Shown here: one piece after another, positions 21,101-32,110 of the stretch | How the letters are laid out: the number at the start of each line of letters is the position of its first letter | Position numbering within the stretch: the first letter of the stretch is position 1 | Source of the DNA: Nephrocerus scutellatus | Lineage: Eukaryota > Arthropoda > Insecta > Diptera > Pipunculidae | Direction: 5' to 3' | Length of the DNA: 64,000 bases | Assembly: GCA_947095585.1 (NCBI GenBank) | Contig: OX352764.1 | Coordinates: forward strand, 73,117,536 to 73,181,535 | Translations under genes and position numbers: made by a program | Notes under the pieces: generated by a model | Database searches by the model: none | What the model was told of the DNA's origin: nothing | The model's input: only the letters and a program-made list of their open reading frames with translations

Positions 21101-23880
21101 TAGTTGCAAATGAAACTCAAGCAAATAATACCATGGCTATTAAAAATAACTCATCAGCAGGTGATCTGCACTTGTGGTACGAGCGACTTTGTCACCAAAA
21201 TGTCAGACAAGTCAAAAAGTTTTTATGAACAAGAAACATTGATGTGAGTACCGATACTTCTTTTTTATGTCATGCATGTGCTATGGGAAAAAGCCATCGA
21301 CTTCCATTCGATAGCAGCTCAAGTAAGGAAACTACACCTGGAGCATTAGTACATGGTGATCTCTGTGGTCCAATGCATGAAACATTTTATGGTGGATCCA
21401 GGTATTTTTTTGTTACTTAAAGATGACTGATAAAGGCTCAGAGTTCATCAATATGCATGTTGAAGCAATGTTCAGAGCACGCAGAATTTGTCACCAAAAG
21501 ACAGTACCCTACAATCCACAGCAAAATGGTCGTGGACGCGACATTCGCACAATTGTTGAAGCTGCTCGATCCATGATATATGGCCGAAACTTAAACATTA
21601 AGTTATGGGCTGAGGCAATAAATACGGTAGTGTTCGTTTTAAATCGAAGTGGCCTATGTCAAATTGCATAAAAAACGCCATATGAATTATGGTTAAATAA
21701 AAAAGTACCTGTCATCGATTTTAAATTATTTGGTTGTGAAGTTTATATGCACATCCCCGATGAAAAACGGAAAAAGTGGCAAAAATCAAAAAGGGGCATC
21801 TGGGTTGACTATGCAAACGACATAAAAGGACATCGAATTTTCTTGTATGAAAGCAAAACTATTGCTATTTCACGTGACGTGTTGTTCAATGAAGAATTTA
21901 TTTCTTAAAGTACTGTAGTTTGTGCAAGTGAAGATAAGGTTTAGCCAAAAAGTTCCAACCATGAAGAAATCGAAATATTTAACGAACAAACCTACAGTGA
22001 AGATAGTAAAACAAATGATACGAGTTCCGATGACACCCTAGTGAATATGACACAAGAACAAAAGTATATGCTAGAACGGGCTGATGACAAGTAAGACAGT
22101 TCAAGAAGTTGCAGTCAGGTCATGTGAAACCGAAAATATAGCTTCTGAAGAGGGTCATCGATATGAGTTAAGAAAACGAAACCAAAAAAACTTTACTGTG
22201 AGAGAAGGACTTGCTTTTGTTACCACATATTTTGAGCCAACAAGCTACGAGAAAGCAATGCAGTCATCATTGGCGAATAAATGGAAAATTGCGATGGACG
22301 AAGAGGTAGCAAGTTTACTCAAAAATAATACATGGAAGCTGGTTAACCTTCCGGAAAAAAGGAAAGTAATTCAGAATAAGTGGGTCTATAAAGTAAAGTT
22401 GGATGCGAACGGTGAAGTAACAAGATTTAAGGCATGACTAGTAGTCAAGGGCTTTAGTCAAGCATTTGGACTAGACTATTTAGAAACATTCAGCCCAGTT
22501 GTAAGATTTTCTTCCATACGGACAATTTTAGCTATAGCTGCAACAGAAAACTTTCGGCTTTTCCAGTTCGACATAAAAACTGCATTCTTAAATGGGGGTC
22601 TAACAAAAGACATATATATGACTCAACCCGAGGGATACAATGATAGCAGTGGAAAAGTTTGCAAACTACAAAAAAGTCTTTACGGATTAAAGCAGTCTTC
22701 AAAATTCTGGAATAAAAAATTTACAAAATTGCTTGAAAGTTTCGATTTAAAGACTAGCACATCTGACTCGTGTCTTTTTCAACTCTACAAAAGGGAAACG
22801 GTTGTTACTGGCAATTTACATCGATGATGAGTAAATAAGATGTTGAACCTTTTCTAAAGTTTTTAAAAACATAATTTGAGGTAACTGACGGTGTTTCTGG
22901 GATTAGAAATACAACGAGCAAAAGATGGGACAATTTTAATTCATCAGGCAGCATATGCACAAAAAGTGTTGCAAAAATTTAACATAGTTGAAGTGAAAGC
23001 AGTGTCAACACGATCTGAAAAGTTTTCCAGAGATGTAAAACCAGTTGCATATGGCGGAAAATTCCCATTTCATGAGACGATAGGGAGGCTCATGTACTTG
23101 GCGATTGCCACCAGGCCTGATATATCCTTTGCAATTAGCTGTGTTAGTAGGCATTTAGAAAATCCAGATGAATCAGATGTTATCGCAGTAAAGTGGATAT
23201 TTAAATTTATCACAGACACGATTAATCATGGTATAATTTATATATATATAATTTATAATAACAAAAGTAAAACCTTTTTAAGTTGTTACAGTGATGCTGA
23301 TTACGCTGGGGACGAAGATACAAGAAGGTCTACAAGCGGTGCTGTTGTGATGGTATGCAGAGGACCAGTATCTTGGCAATTACAGCGACAGAAATGTGTA
23401 TCATTGTCAACAACGGAAACGGAGTATATTGCAGCATATGAGGCTGTAAAGGAGCTTATTTGGTTGCAGAAACTTTTCCAAGAACTAACACTGGATCCGA
23501 ACAAACAATCTACTTTGTTTCTCGATAATGATAATCAAAGCGCTATAAGGTTAATAAAAAACCCAGAATTTCATAGACGTACCAATCACATTGATGTACG
23601 CTATCATTTTATACGGGAAAATTACGAAAATAATTTATTTAAATTAGAATATGTATTAATTGAAGAATAGATAGCTGACATCCTGACAAAATCTTTAGCA
23701 AAAATTAAGTTTCTAAGATGAAAAACAAATTGAATTTGCATTCCTCTAAATTTTTTCGTAAAATCATGTACTGAATCACACTCGTTTGTGGAACATTTTT
23801 TATATACCTATATATATTGATTTTTTTGAACCCTTAAATAAAAAAATATGAAATATGAATATGAATTATGAAAGAAAGAC

Positions 23881-24046
23881 TTTCTAACGACGCCAGCCGA
23901 ATTAGTCTATGGCACTACATTACGGATACCAGGAGAATTCTACGATACTAATAAATCAATGGATACTCAGAGCGAGGTACTGAAAAATCTGCGAGAAACG
24001 ACAAACAACGACAAACGAAAAGCGATGCATAGGTTTAGCTATTTTT
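23881..24046 (+). pseudogene. pol: Gypsy integrase C-terminal fragment
   Basis: The frame TPAELVYGTTLRIPGEFYDT matches the integrase C-terminus of insect Ty3/gypsy elements (AELVYG..LRLPGEFF). It starts right after the copia remnant, so it probably is the right-hand part of the gypsy element whose RNase H ends at 6462. The integrase catalytic core between them is missing. Confidence 0.7.
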
Positions 24047-24135
24047 AAGAAAATGAAATGTAGTTCAGTTTAAAGAGTGAAGTCAAACAATAAAGATCTT
24101 TTTTTTTATAGAAAGTTAATAAGAAATAAATTAAT

Positions 24136-24155
24136 TGGCGCCCAACAACGTGTGG
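24136..24155 (+). other. Primer-binding site, tRNA-Lys-like
   Basis: TGGCGCCCAACAACGTGTGG resembles the tRNA-Lys(CUU) complement with a small insertion. It follows an LTR-like tail with AATAAA (24090) ending AATT. The 5' part of that LTR was not found. Confidence 0.65.
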
Positions 24156-24171
24156 CTTTGGGAGTTTGTTT

Positions 24172-24350
24172 AAATAAAAAAAACATAAGTCAACGTGAAG
24201 TACCTCGCCGTATAATTTAAACAAAAAAACCACATAAGTCGACGTGAAGTACCTCGCCGTATAATTTAAACAAAAAAACCACATAAGTCGACGTTAAAAT
24301 ACCTCGCCGTGTAATTTAAATAAAATAATTAACACAAGTGTAATCTCGCC
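24172..24350. repeat. Leader tandem repeat, about 3.5 x 57 bp
   Basis: Units of about 57 bp (ACATAAGTCGACGTGAAGTACC, TCGCCGTATAATTTAAAC) follow the primer-binding site. They are part of the untranslated leader of the errantivirus remnant. Confidence 0.8.
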
Positions 24351-25010
24351 GTGCGTGTTAAAATACTCCCTAAAGACAGCCAACACGAATCCACATCCCA
24401 AGTACCGTGGTTCGAATCGTTAGATTTAAGCCGAAAGCGAAGGAGTGCGACAACGGGTACCTCAGTAGGACAGCAAACAGGACCATACCCACTCGCCAGC
24501 GCTGGAATCATGCGGTCTATTATCATTATTATGTTTCTAATAAAATCAATCCAAGGAAACATTAGCATCCTAGACTATTCTAATTCCCCAATTATCATCC
24601 TAAACAATGGTCATTCCAAGATTTCAGAAGGAAACATAAAATTCATACACACCATAGAACTGACTCCGTGCGAAAACTTCTTGTCAGAAGCACATTCCAT
24701 TATCCTCAAACAAGTTTTCAAAACTAATCCTTTCTTCCCAATCATACACCATGAATTAGAACAGATTAAATACATAATTAAAAATTTTAAAGTTAATAGA
24801 TCAAAACGATCCCTTGATTTAATAGGGACCGGTTGGAAGTGGATAGCCGGAACACCGAACCACGAAGATTTTAAAATTCTTAGAAATAAAATTAATAATG
24901 TAATTGAATATAATAAAGAACAAATAGAAATAAACGAAGAATATAAAAAAAGAATTAATACACTTACTAAATTAACTAATGAAATTATAATTCACAAATC
25001 AGCCCGACAG
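24351..25010 (+). pseudogene. env: Errantivirus-like env, 3'-truncated, fused to leader
   Basis: Open frame with a signal-peptide-like start at 24510 (MRSIIIIMFLIKSIQ), an ectodomain, a basic RSKR cleavage site near residue 150 of the frame, and a fusion-peptide-like LDLIGTGWKWIAG with a helical region after it. This is the arrangement of gypsy-group errantivirus Env. It lies only about 215-350 bp after a primer-binding site, with no gag or pol between, as if derived from a spliced env RNA. It is truncated at about 25010 by a Helitron-like element, so the anchor is missing. Described only as a broken insect retroelement gene. Confidence 0.8.
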
Positions 25011-25526
25011 ATGGTGCTGGTATCGTTTTTTTTCCGAAAATTCTTATTTATGGAACGATTTGGCTCAAATTCACACCATATAATATTTAAATAAAAAGAA
25101 AGTCGTTGACAAAATTTGGACCCGATAGGTGGCGCTGGGGTAGAAAATGTAGCTTTTCCTGTATATGATCTTCATATAAAGAATATTCGAACAAGTATAC
25201 ATTTTTTGCCTGTATAAGTGTCGATTCTATAGTTTTCTGGATTGGTGAGTTGGTTAGTTAGTGGGGTGTAAGTGGGCGTGGCGCCAGTGGGCGGGAGGTC
25301 AGTGGGCGGGAGGTCAATGGGACGGGGCAGCCGGGAAACGCGAGTGTAAGTGGGCGTGGCGTCAGTGGGCGGGGGTCAGTGGGATAGGACAGCCGGGAAA
25401 CGCCGGGTATTTCTGCTAATACTGTGACGCGATATCTCAAAACAAATAGCTTTTCACAAGTTCACAAAACGATCACAAACAAATTTATTGAACGTGGGAC
25501 AGGACAACGTCTGTCGGGTCAGCTAG
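25010..25526 (+). mobile_element. Helitron-like non-autonomous element, 5'-truncated
   Basis: The same family as 33439-34131 (opposite strand), sharing the segment GAAAATTCTTATTTATGGAA and GTCGTTGACAAAATTTGGAC, the internal GTGGGCG/GGAGGTCA minisatellite (25260-25400) and the end GGGTCAGCTAG followed by T. The 3' end has CTAG after a small hairpin (GACAG...CTGTC), fitting Helitron 3' structure. No protein. Class assignment is inference. Confidence 0.6.
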
Positions 25527-25751
25527 TGTAATATATATAATTTATAAATTACGATTTTTATTTTTATGTATGTACATATCCTTTATTTATGTATCATGTA
25601 TGTGCAATTTATAATTTAACAGACAAAAAGAGTTGACTTGTTTGTTCTTCTTTATAAGCATATGTGGAATCAGTTGACTCTATTGAATCGATTCAGTTAA
25701 GTGAGTAAGTTGAAGTGAATCGATTCACTCAAAAGAGTCATTTTTCCCAAC
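25527..25751. other. No gene seen; AT-rich DNA
   Basis: AT-rich intergenic sequence with TGTATGTACATA-like simple repeats and several GAATCGATTCA-type motifs (25690-25735). No coding support. Confidence 0.6.
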
Positions 25752-26040
25752 ACTAACTACTATTTTAACTGAATCTTGGAAAACCGTTCATAAAATAATA
25801 TCAGAAATTAATTTTGCAGATGTATCTCGCTCTGAGTTTTGGCGAAGTCCAAATCCTGGACTAATCAAACTCGAAGATAATTCCGCTAGACATTGGCGCG
25901 GCCAGGAGGCAATCCGGTACTTTCAAAATTATCCAGGATATAAACCTGGAACTGTACGAGGAAATTGTAATGATTGCGTTCAATATGTCAAGAAGCCACT
26001 GACAGCTATTGTCATTCGCTACAGAATCGTTAATGATTAA
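25752..26040 (+). other. Unrecognised open coding-like fragment, about 95 codons
   Basis: A stop-free frame without an internal ATG translates to a balanced, protein-like sequence including FWRSPNPGLIKLEDNSARHW, YPGYKPGTVRGNCNDC and YVKKPLTAIVIRYR, ending in TAA at 26038-26040. Composition (Trp, Cys, Pro, mixed charge) is unlike the AT-rich noise around it. It could be the 3' exon or a truncated end of a host or transposon gene; a TTTTGCAG acceptor-like site lies at about 25814. I do not recognise the family. Confidence 0.4.
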
Positions 26041-26118
26041 GCTTTGACCGTTGTATTGTTCACAATTACTAATTTTTTATACTAATAAATCATTTTTTAA
26101 TTCTTAAAAATTCTTTAC

Positions 26119-26227
26119 TGACAATTAATTGTAAGATCATTGTCTGACAATTAATTGTAAGAAATCTGATAATCGTGTAATCTTGCAAATAATTGTCAGA
26201 AAATGTATCTAACAATTAATTGTAAGA
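26119..26227. repeat. Cluster of ACAATTAATTGT palindromes
   Basis: The 12-bp palindrome ACAATTAATTGT, extended as GACAATTAATTGTAAGA, occurs three times (about 26121, 26147, 26211). A partial inverted copy (AATAATTGTCAGA) lies at about 26190. Confidence 0.75.
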
Positions 26228-27150
26228 CGATAATAAGGTATTTGATAATCGTCTACACACACACAATTTATTTAGAAAACAACCTGGAAAGACCAGCATT
26301 TTTTTTTGTCATCAAATTCGTAGTCCGCCTCAGCCATCTGCAAAAAAAAAATAAAATAAAAACCTATAGGAAGAAAGTGAATGGTCACACGACACAACCT
26401 TGAAATTAATTCAAAAGATCGAGGTGCGACGCAGTCTGTGGGATGCTAGATGCACTGACTTTAAGTTGCCAAAATAAGTTTTATGACAAGAAGTCGCAGA
26501 TGCTATAGTGTGGAGGCCACTTCTCAGGTAGCTGCACCCTGTGGTATGTCTGGAACGACCAAGTATTAAACAAACTGGAAATGAACGCATCACCGAATGC
26601 CACATACATCGTTATGTGATAGCACCTGTTACTAGTCGCTTGTGGGGTATTACTCTGTTGCATTGCGAACACGTGATACGTCGCAATATCAATACACCCA
26701 TATAAATGACAATTTTCCATGTTGGAAGATTGCCGTAAAATCGAGTAATACCAACAATCGGCTAGTGAGTAATGACGCTTTAGCCTGTGGTAGAAGTAAT
26801 GATATTTTTTTTGGGATTGTAGAGGCAGTCGATTTGGAACCAACACCGAACGCGGACGCGGACGGAACGACCAAGTGCGCCACGAGGTTTTAAAAATGGC
26901 TGCGCAAATATTTTTGCAATCGAAAATCCTTTAGTTTGTTTGTTCGTGATAAAAAAATCCTATGAAAACATTTTTTTTTTCATTTTATCTGGTTAATTCT
27001 GGTTCTGTGAAAAAGTGAAATGAAAATATTTTCACCCTTTCACCGCAATTTCGATTCTCGTTCTTCGAAAAGGTGAAACCAAATGCCAAAAATGTTCATA
27101 TGAATAATTATTTTTCACGCACTTATTTGTAAGTGAATGTTTAAACTGGA
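26228..27150. other. No recognisable gene
   Basis: Short open frames on both strands (for example 26642-26893 +) show no family signature. The stretch before 26900 has mixed composition and may be decayed transposon DNA. The part 26930-27110 contains repeated GGTGAAA-type phrases. Confidence 0.5.
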
Positions 27151-27159
27151 AAGGAGAAA

Positions 27160-27632
27160 ATGGAGATTACAGTAAAAAAAAACAAGGGCAAATGCGTCAC
27201 GCAAACTCAAATGGAGTTTTTAGTGAGCTTTTTGGAAGTAAATTTAGAAATAGGATGGGCCTGTTTTAGAAATAGGCAATGACAGTTCGGACATTGTAAG
27301 TGCAGACATACCTATATCATTTTTATAGTTACATATTATAATTAGCAGCATTAGTGGAGTTAATACAGAAGGAGAACGAAGACGTGTTCCGCGACGAAGT
27401 GCAGCTATCTACTTCAGCAGCTGCGCGACAAGCGGAAACTCAAATGCCGTCCACAACTCCGGCAACTAGACGTAGACGAAATAGAAGGCGGGCACTTTTG
27501 TTGCAACTTAAGAAAGAAACTTTGTTCTTACAGTTGGAGCAAACAAATATAGAGATGATAGCCGAGCGCCTCAAGTTGAAAGAGAGGAAGGTGGTAGCTC
27601 TAGAAAGCATTGGGAAAACTTTGTGCGAGTAA
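27160..27632 (+). pseudogene. Harbinger Myb/SANT-like DNA-binding protein remnant
   Basis: Starts MEITVKKNKGKCVTQTQMEF, the beginning of a Myb/SANT-like domain. The frame breaks near 27260 and resumes at 27354 with an acidic/Arg-rich segment (TRRRRNRRRALLLQLKKET) and a C-terminal helical stretch (QTNIEMIAERLKLKERKV). Harbinger elements encode such a protein beside the nuclease. Here it converges tail-to-tail with the minus-strand nuclease at 27640-28540, the same layout as the pair at 36.7-39.5 kb. The middle of the DNA-binding domain is missing. Confidence 0.65.
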
Positions 27633-27639
27633 CTGTGTT

Positions 27640-28540
27640 TAATAAAAGAAAAAGAAATTAATCTGTAATCCTGCTTTGCCAGGAGTGAAAATAAAACCCT
27701 TTCTGCTGACAAGGAACGCAACATACTTTTTAAGACTTTACTTTTACACCTTTCGACATGGCTCCTAGTTATTTTGTGTGCCCTGTTAAATGCTTCTTCT
27801 GCCTCCGAGTTTGTTTCAGTAAAGGGCGTCATTATCCACGGCTGCAATGGATAACCACTATCACCGAGTAAATAAAAATGTCTTTCTCCTTAATAATATA
27901 AAGATTCCAATGTACATTTTGTCTTGGAACATCTCCAAATATAAGAATCGTGAGCCGTTCCACCGAATCGAGCATTAGCACTCAAAATTAAATAATCTGC
28001 TCCACATATTATTTGCACATTTTTCAAATGACCACCTTTTCTACAGAAGTAAACATGTTCTATTTCTTTTCTTTGTGCTGCAATCTTAATATGCGTGCCA
28101 TCAATCAAACCAATAACACCCGGGAAACCCGCAATATCAAAAAAAACTTCTTCAGAATTCTTCATTTCTTCTTCTTCAATTTCTTCAATTTCTTCAATTC
28201 TTCTTCTCTCAGAAAACTGTGAAGTACTTTGAAATTCGACATGTCGGTTCGCTATGCAGTTTAAACTAATTGCAACCTCTTCTGTAATGCATCGGGATAC
28301 TGATGTTTGTGACAAGGAAGACAAACTGTCCTGACCAACAGCTTGTTGAAAACTTCCCTGAGCAAAGAAGCATGTATTTTTGATAATGTTTTGAGGAGCG
28401 GGATTAGTTCTTCAATTAGGGTTCTACATAGATGCTTAGGAAAGCGATACAATTGTATAAAGTCTTCCTTCGTTATCACTTCAAAAGGATTTTCGTTATT
28501 CTGAGTTATTTTATTTAAATGATTTCCTAATTTTCTCGTT
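27640..28540 (-). pseudogene. PIF/Harbinger nuclease (HARBI1-like)
   Basis: Reading leftwards: EDFIQLYRFPKHLCRTLIEE (N-terminal helix bundle), SLSQTSVSRCITEEVAISLN, FPGVIGLIDGTHIKI with the first Asp, HVYFCRKGGHLKNVQIICGA, ARFGGTAHDSYIW with the second Asp, a GDSGYPLQPWIMTPF segment, and AFNRAHKITRSHVERCKSKV with the Glu. All three catalytic positions are present, but two or three frameshifts split the frame (27440-27847, 27890-28324, 28261-28614). An EEIEEIEEEE low-complexity insertion lies at about 28170-28205. Inactive copy. Confidence 0.88.
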
Positions 28541-28554
28541 TTCTTGTTGTAGTA

Positions 28555-28839
28555 ATGGATAATGCACAACAGCCACATTGTCGACACCGCGATATCAACA
28601 ATGTTTCTAACCACGTTGGTGGGGCACCTCCACTAATACGGGAAGAAGTTGATGACCCAGTACCAAGGGATTTATTGTGGCCATTGATATTGATGTGTTC
28701 TTTTGTGTTCTTAATGATCTTCACTATAATAAGGCTCACAATATTGTTTTTAGTTTTTTGGTTCAAGTCTAATGAGACCAGGATTGTGGATATGGAGTAT
28801 GTCGGTGAGGACATTTTATACGAGTACGACTACGAGTAG
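28555..28839 (+). CDS. Putative small membrane protein, 94 aa, unknown
   Basis: MDNAQQPHCRHRD... with a 30-residue hydrophobic segment (about residues 40-69, LLWPLILMCSFVFLMIFTII) and an acidic Tyr-rich tail ending DILYEYDYE. The protein-coding part is repeated in frame at about 28971-29246 with a few substitutions and one small indel that keeps the frame, and without an ATG. Preserved frame in both copies supports real coding ancestry. The first ATG lies at the junction with the Harbinger nuclease start. No family recognised; host gene fragment or transposon ORF both possible. Confidence 0.4.
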   Translation: MDNAQQPHCRHRDINNVSNHVGGAPPLIREEVDDPVPRDLLWPLILMCSFVFLMIFTIIRLTILFLVFWFKSNETRIVDMEYVGEDILYEYDYE

Positions 28840-28970
28840 GTCGGTTAACAAATATTAATTTTTATATTATGATTATTTCTATAATTTAATTTCAATTTTG
28901 CAGCTCACTTCCTAACTGGTGGTCGCTTTTCCATCACAATTTTTTTTAAATGTTAATAAAAATATAAAAT

Positions 28971-29290
28971 CAGCCACATTGTCGACACCGCGATATCTAC
29001 AATGTTCCTAACCACGTTGGTGGGGCACCTCCACTAATACGGGAAGAAGTTGATGACCCAGTACCAAGGGATTTATTGTGGCCATTGATATTGATGTGTT
29101 CTTTTGTGTTCTTAATGATCTTCACTATAATAAGGCTCACAATATTGTTTTTAGTTTTTTGGTGCAAGTCTTATGAGACCAGGATTGTGGATATGGAGTA
29201 TGTCGGTGAGGACATTTTATACGAGTACAAGTACGACTATGAGTAGGTCGGTAAACAAATATTAATTATTATATTATGATTATTTCTATA
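28971..29290 (+). repeat. Direct repeat of 28570-28885
   Basis: Second copy of the small-ORF segment, offset 401 bp, about 97% identical. The frame continues through to EYKYDYE and a stop at about 29246 but has no start codon. It reads Cys for Phe and Tyr for Asn relative to the first copy. Confidence 0.85.
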
Positions 29291-29399
29291 ATTTCAATTT
29301 CAACTGAAAAACTGAACTGAAACTGAAAACGCCGGCGGCATCTCTGCTCAGACGCAGGCCGACTTCACTTCTCCACTGTATGAATGCGATTATTCACTG

Positions 29400-29665
29400 A
29401 TCAAAACACATAGACACCACGACTCCTGATAGTGAACCGAGCGTAGCATCCTCCTTTCACTGATCAATTTACGTGGACACAGAGACTCTTGGCAGCGAAC
29501 TGAGTGTAGCATCCTCTTTCCGCTGGTCAACATACTACAACATACTGACTCTTGGCAGCGAACTGAGCGTAGCATCCTCCTTTCGCTGGTCAACATACTA
29601 GAACATAGCAACTCTTGGCAGCGAACTGAGCGTAGCATCCTCTTTCGCGGGTCAGCATACTGGAA
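29400..29665. repeat. Minisatellite, about 4 x 60 bp
   Basis: Units of about 60 bp centred on GCAGCGAACTGAGCGTAGCA and TCCTCTTTCGCTGGTCA repeat four to five times. The minus-strand open frame through it is a repeat artefact. Confidence 0.85.
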
Positions 29666-29789
29666 CGTATTTCTGTGTACATTTGTCCAAGCCCTCGGAG
29701 ACCACTGGGAAGAAACCCGAGACCCAAAGACCGGACCGGAAGCAACTCCAAGACACGTCCGGTACCAAGCTGGGACGTGCCACGGAGAC

Positions 29790-30578
29790 CCCTTATAGAG
29801 CTTCCAAGGAAGAGGAGAGGGGCACATGGTGAGATCCTAATTTTCGACTCACTCCCCCAACCGGCAATAAACTACCATACGGAGGTACTACGGCAGTACC
29901 TTATAGCAGAAGAGCAGGCCAGTGGACATGGCGGGGGTCCTGGACGAGGTTTTACCTCCATAACCCTGCCAGAAAAGCGAGTGCAGATCCCACGGCAGAC
30001 AAACGGCACCGACTGCGGCCTGTTCCTGTTACACTGCGATGAAGATTATTATCTGAAGGACCCCATCGAAGACGGCATCGGAGAAGAGACGCGAGATCGC
30101 CGAGGTGATCAGGGAAACCTACCAACCATCAAGCTCCCATACCTGGAAGACCGCCAACATTCCCCTGGGACGACTGGGTACCACCAGTGGAGGCAGTGAA
30201 ATCCGGGAAGACCGCAACCATTCTCCGGTGCGTATCGGCACGCTCGGTACAGACAACCGGGAAGGCCGCCATCATTCCCCAAACAGCAAAGTTCACGGCG
30301 ACGACAGTGAAAGCAACAGCGGCAACGTAGAGCCCCGTTCTCCCAACTCCTTCCGAGAACCCCTGAACCAGTGGCCCCAAAAGGCTATGCGACGCATCAA
30401 CCAGGCCACCCAGACCTGGAGCCGGGGTCAACAAGCCAAATTCACCGTCAAAGCATTAGGGCATGAATATCGTGTTCGCATCTCAAGGAACAGAGGAGTG
30501 GCAGTTCAGCTTGCCAACCCATACAACACAACCAACCACCACAATTCAGCGGGCGTTTCCACCCTGCAATATATTTAA
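29790..30578 (+). pseudogene. Ulp1/C48-like cysteine protease fragment, transposon-associated
   Basis: The frame to 30199 contains GEILIFDSLPQ (catalytic Asp region) and RQTNGTDCGLFLLH, which holds the conserved Gln and catalytic Cys of C48 peptidases. The His-containing N-terminal part is absent. After a frame change at about 30100 the sequence stays coding-like to a stop at 30578: a Ser/His-rich linker, then GHEYRVRISRNRGVAVQLAN. Ulp1-like domains occur in several eukaryotic transposons and retrotransposons. A different C48 fragment lies at 44450-45580. Host element unknown. Confidence 0.65.
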
Positions 30579-31370
30579 ATTTTTATCATTTATATGTTAT
30601 AAAACAATAGAACACACAGTACACACACACGGATAACGGCATGGCGCATCACTTGCATACAGGCAAAGGCAATGTGCTCGCGCATGGCAACGGCAGGGAC
30701 AAGCGAACATACATGACGAACACACTGTGGTAAATATTGCTATAAGCATCGCCACATGATTGGCAACGCGCCCCATCCAATAACTGTTCTGTTCGATACT
30801 GCAAGTCTCGTTCAAGCCTCGTAAGGTAAAGCGGGAGCCTTGGCTTATGTGAATTACGCGACGTTCTTCAACATAATTGCTCATTGGACTCTTTCATCAT
30901 AATCGCCACCATTTTTTTTTTGTTCGCCGCTGACATGGACATGGCAGTCTGTGGCATCGCTATTGAAGTACACGCAAAAAATTTGTTGCATAAATAAATT
31001 TTTTTTAATGCTTTTGTAGTATATGCTAAGCCAGCGAAAATTTGTGAAATATAATAAAATTATAACAAATGTGCGACTTTCAATTAAGGCATCGCATTTT
31101 ATAATCGAAAAAAAATATTTTGCACCACAAAGAAATAAGGAAGTGAAAATTTATTCCATCGATAAGCGGAAAAATCTTTGACGACGTAAGATCGACCTAT
31201 CATGAAGTGAAGACGCGAAGAAACATCTGTTCAATTTTAATTTTTAAATTCCATTGGTTATTACTATTCCCCTAAACGTAGTAAAAAAAAAAAAAATATT
31301 ACCGGAAAAATTCCGCAACACGAATACCGTTTCTGAAATGAACTCTTAAATACGCCAAAGCGGTAAAACC
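30579..31370. other. No gene seen
   Basis: AT-rich DNA with A- and T-runs. Minus-strand frame 30597-30884 is Cys-rich noise without a recognisable domain. Confidence 0.6.
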
Positions 31371-31548
<178 letters not shown>

Positions 31549-31619
31549 ACAAACATTTTTAAATTCTCTATATTAACTTCACTTCGTGTCTGTCGTGGAA
31601 TCTGCGATCAATTTTTAAC

Positions 31620-32110
31620 CCACTTCCCAAAGCCCGATTTTATTGAAATTTTGCACACACGTGTATTTACGGAGACAACACTTTCTATTATTTCTATTTC
31701 GGGGGCTCCCATACAAATATTTAACAAATTTTTTCTCGATTTTCTTCAAATTTTATACACAATTGTATCTCTGATAGACAACACTCTTTGTAAAAATTTT
31801 GGAGAAAAATTAACCCAATTTTTTCAAAAAAAATTAACCCGATTTTCTTCAAATTTTTTACACCTCTGTATCTCTGATGGACAAAATTTTTTGTAAAGTT
31901 TTTGGAGTGAAGCCTGAGGACCAAGGGGTACCCATATAAATTTTTTAAAAATTAGCTCGATTTTCTTCAAATTTTTAACACATGTGTATCACTGATGGAA
32001 ATAACTTTTTGTAAACTTGTTGGAGTGATAGCGCCCTGAGACCCGTGTGGTGTCCACGTAAATTTTTTAAAAATAAGCCCGATTTTCTTCAAATTTTAAC
32101 ACATACCCAT
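31620..32110. repeat. Diverged tandem repeat, about 4 units of 100-130 bp
   Basis: The phrase CCCGATTTTCTTCAAATTTT, then ACAC..TGTATC.CTGATGGA and TTTTTGTAAA...TGGAGTGA, recurs four times. The same phrase occurs inside the Helitron-like element at 55528-56204 (about 55880), so these units may derive from a related element. From 32110 to 32610 nothing is recognisable. Confidence 0.7.

Larger units (their letters stand above)
18660..23740 (+). pseudogene. Ty1/copia gag-pol polyprotein, degenerate
   Basis: Polyprotein start at about 18672 (MQRIEKLQESDQW), frameshifted until Gag resumes in a 290-aa frame (18957-19829). Visible parts: zinc knuckle CFICSKYVHWKSKC (CX2CX4HX4C, complete); protease WYLDAGASDHMT; a mariner insertion; GAG-pre-integrase (LHLWYERLCHQNV); integrase (GALVHGDLCGPM, TDKGSEFIN, NPQQNGRG); RT (WKIAMDEEVASLLKNNTW, NKWVYKVK, FQFDIKTAFLNG, SLYGLKQSS, YIDD); RNase H (CYSDADYAGDEDTRRSTSGA, TETEYIA) and the copia ending ADILTKSLAK. 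About ten stops and frameshifts make it inactive. The order protease-integrase-RT-RNase H identifies copia. No 3' LTR follows. The 5' LTR is at 11593. Confidence 0.93.

Noticed and set aside
23740..23880. Copia 3' LTR
   Set aside because: I compared this stretch with the 5' LTR at 6463-6615 and saw no match, so the 3' LTR is taken as missing.
30597..30884. 95-aa Cys-rich minus-strand frame as a gene
   Set aside because: No start context, domain or repeat of the frame elsewhere; composition matches local CA-rich DNA.
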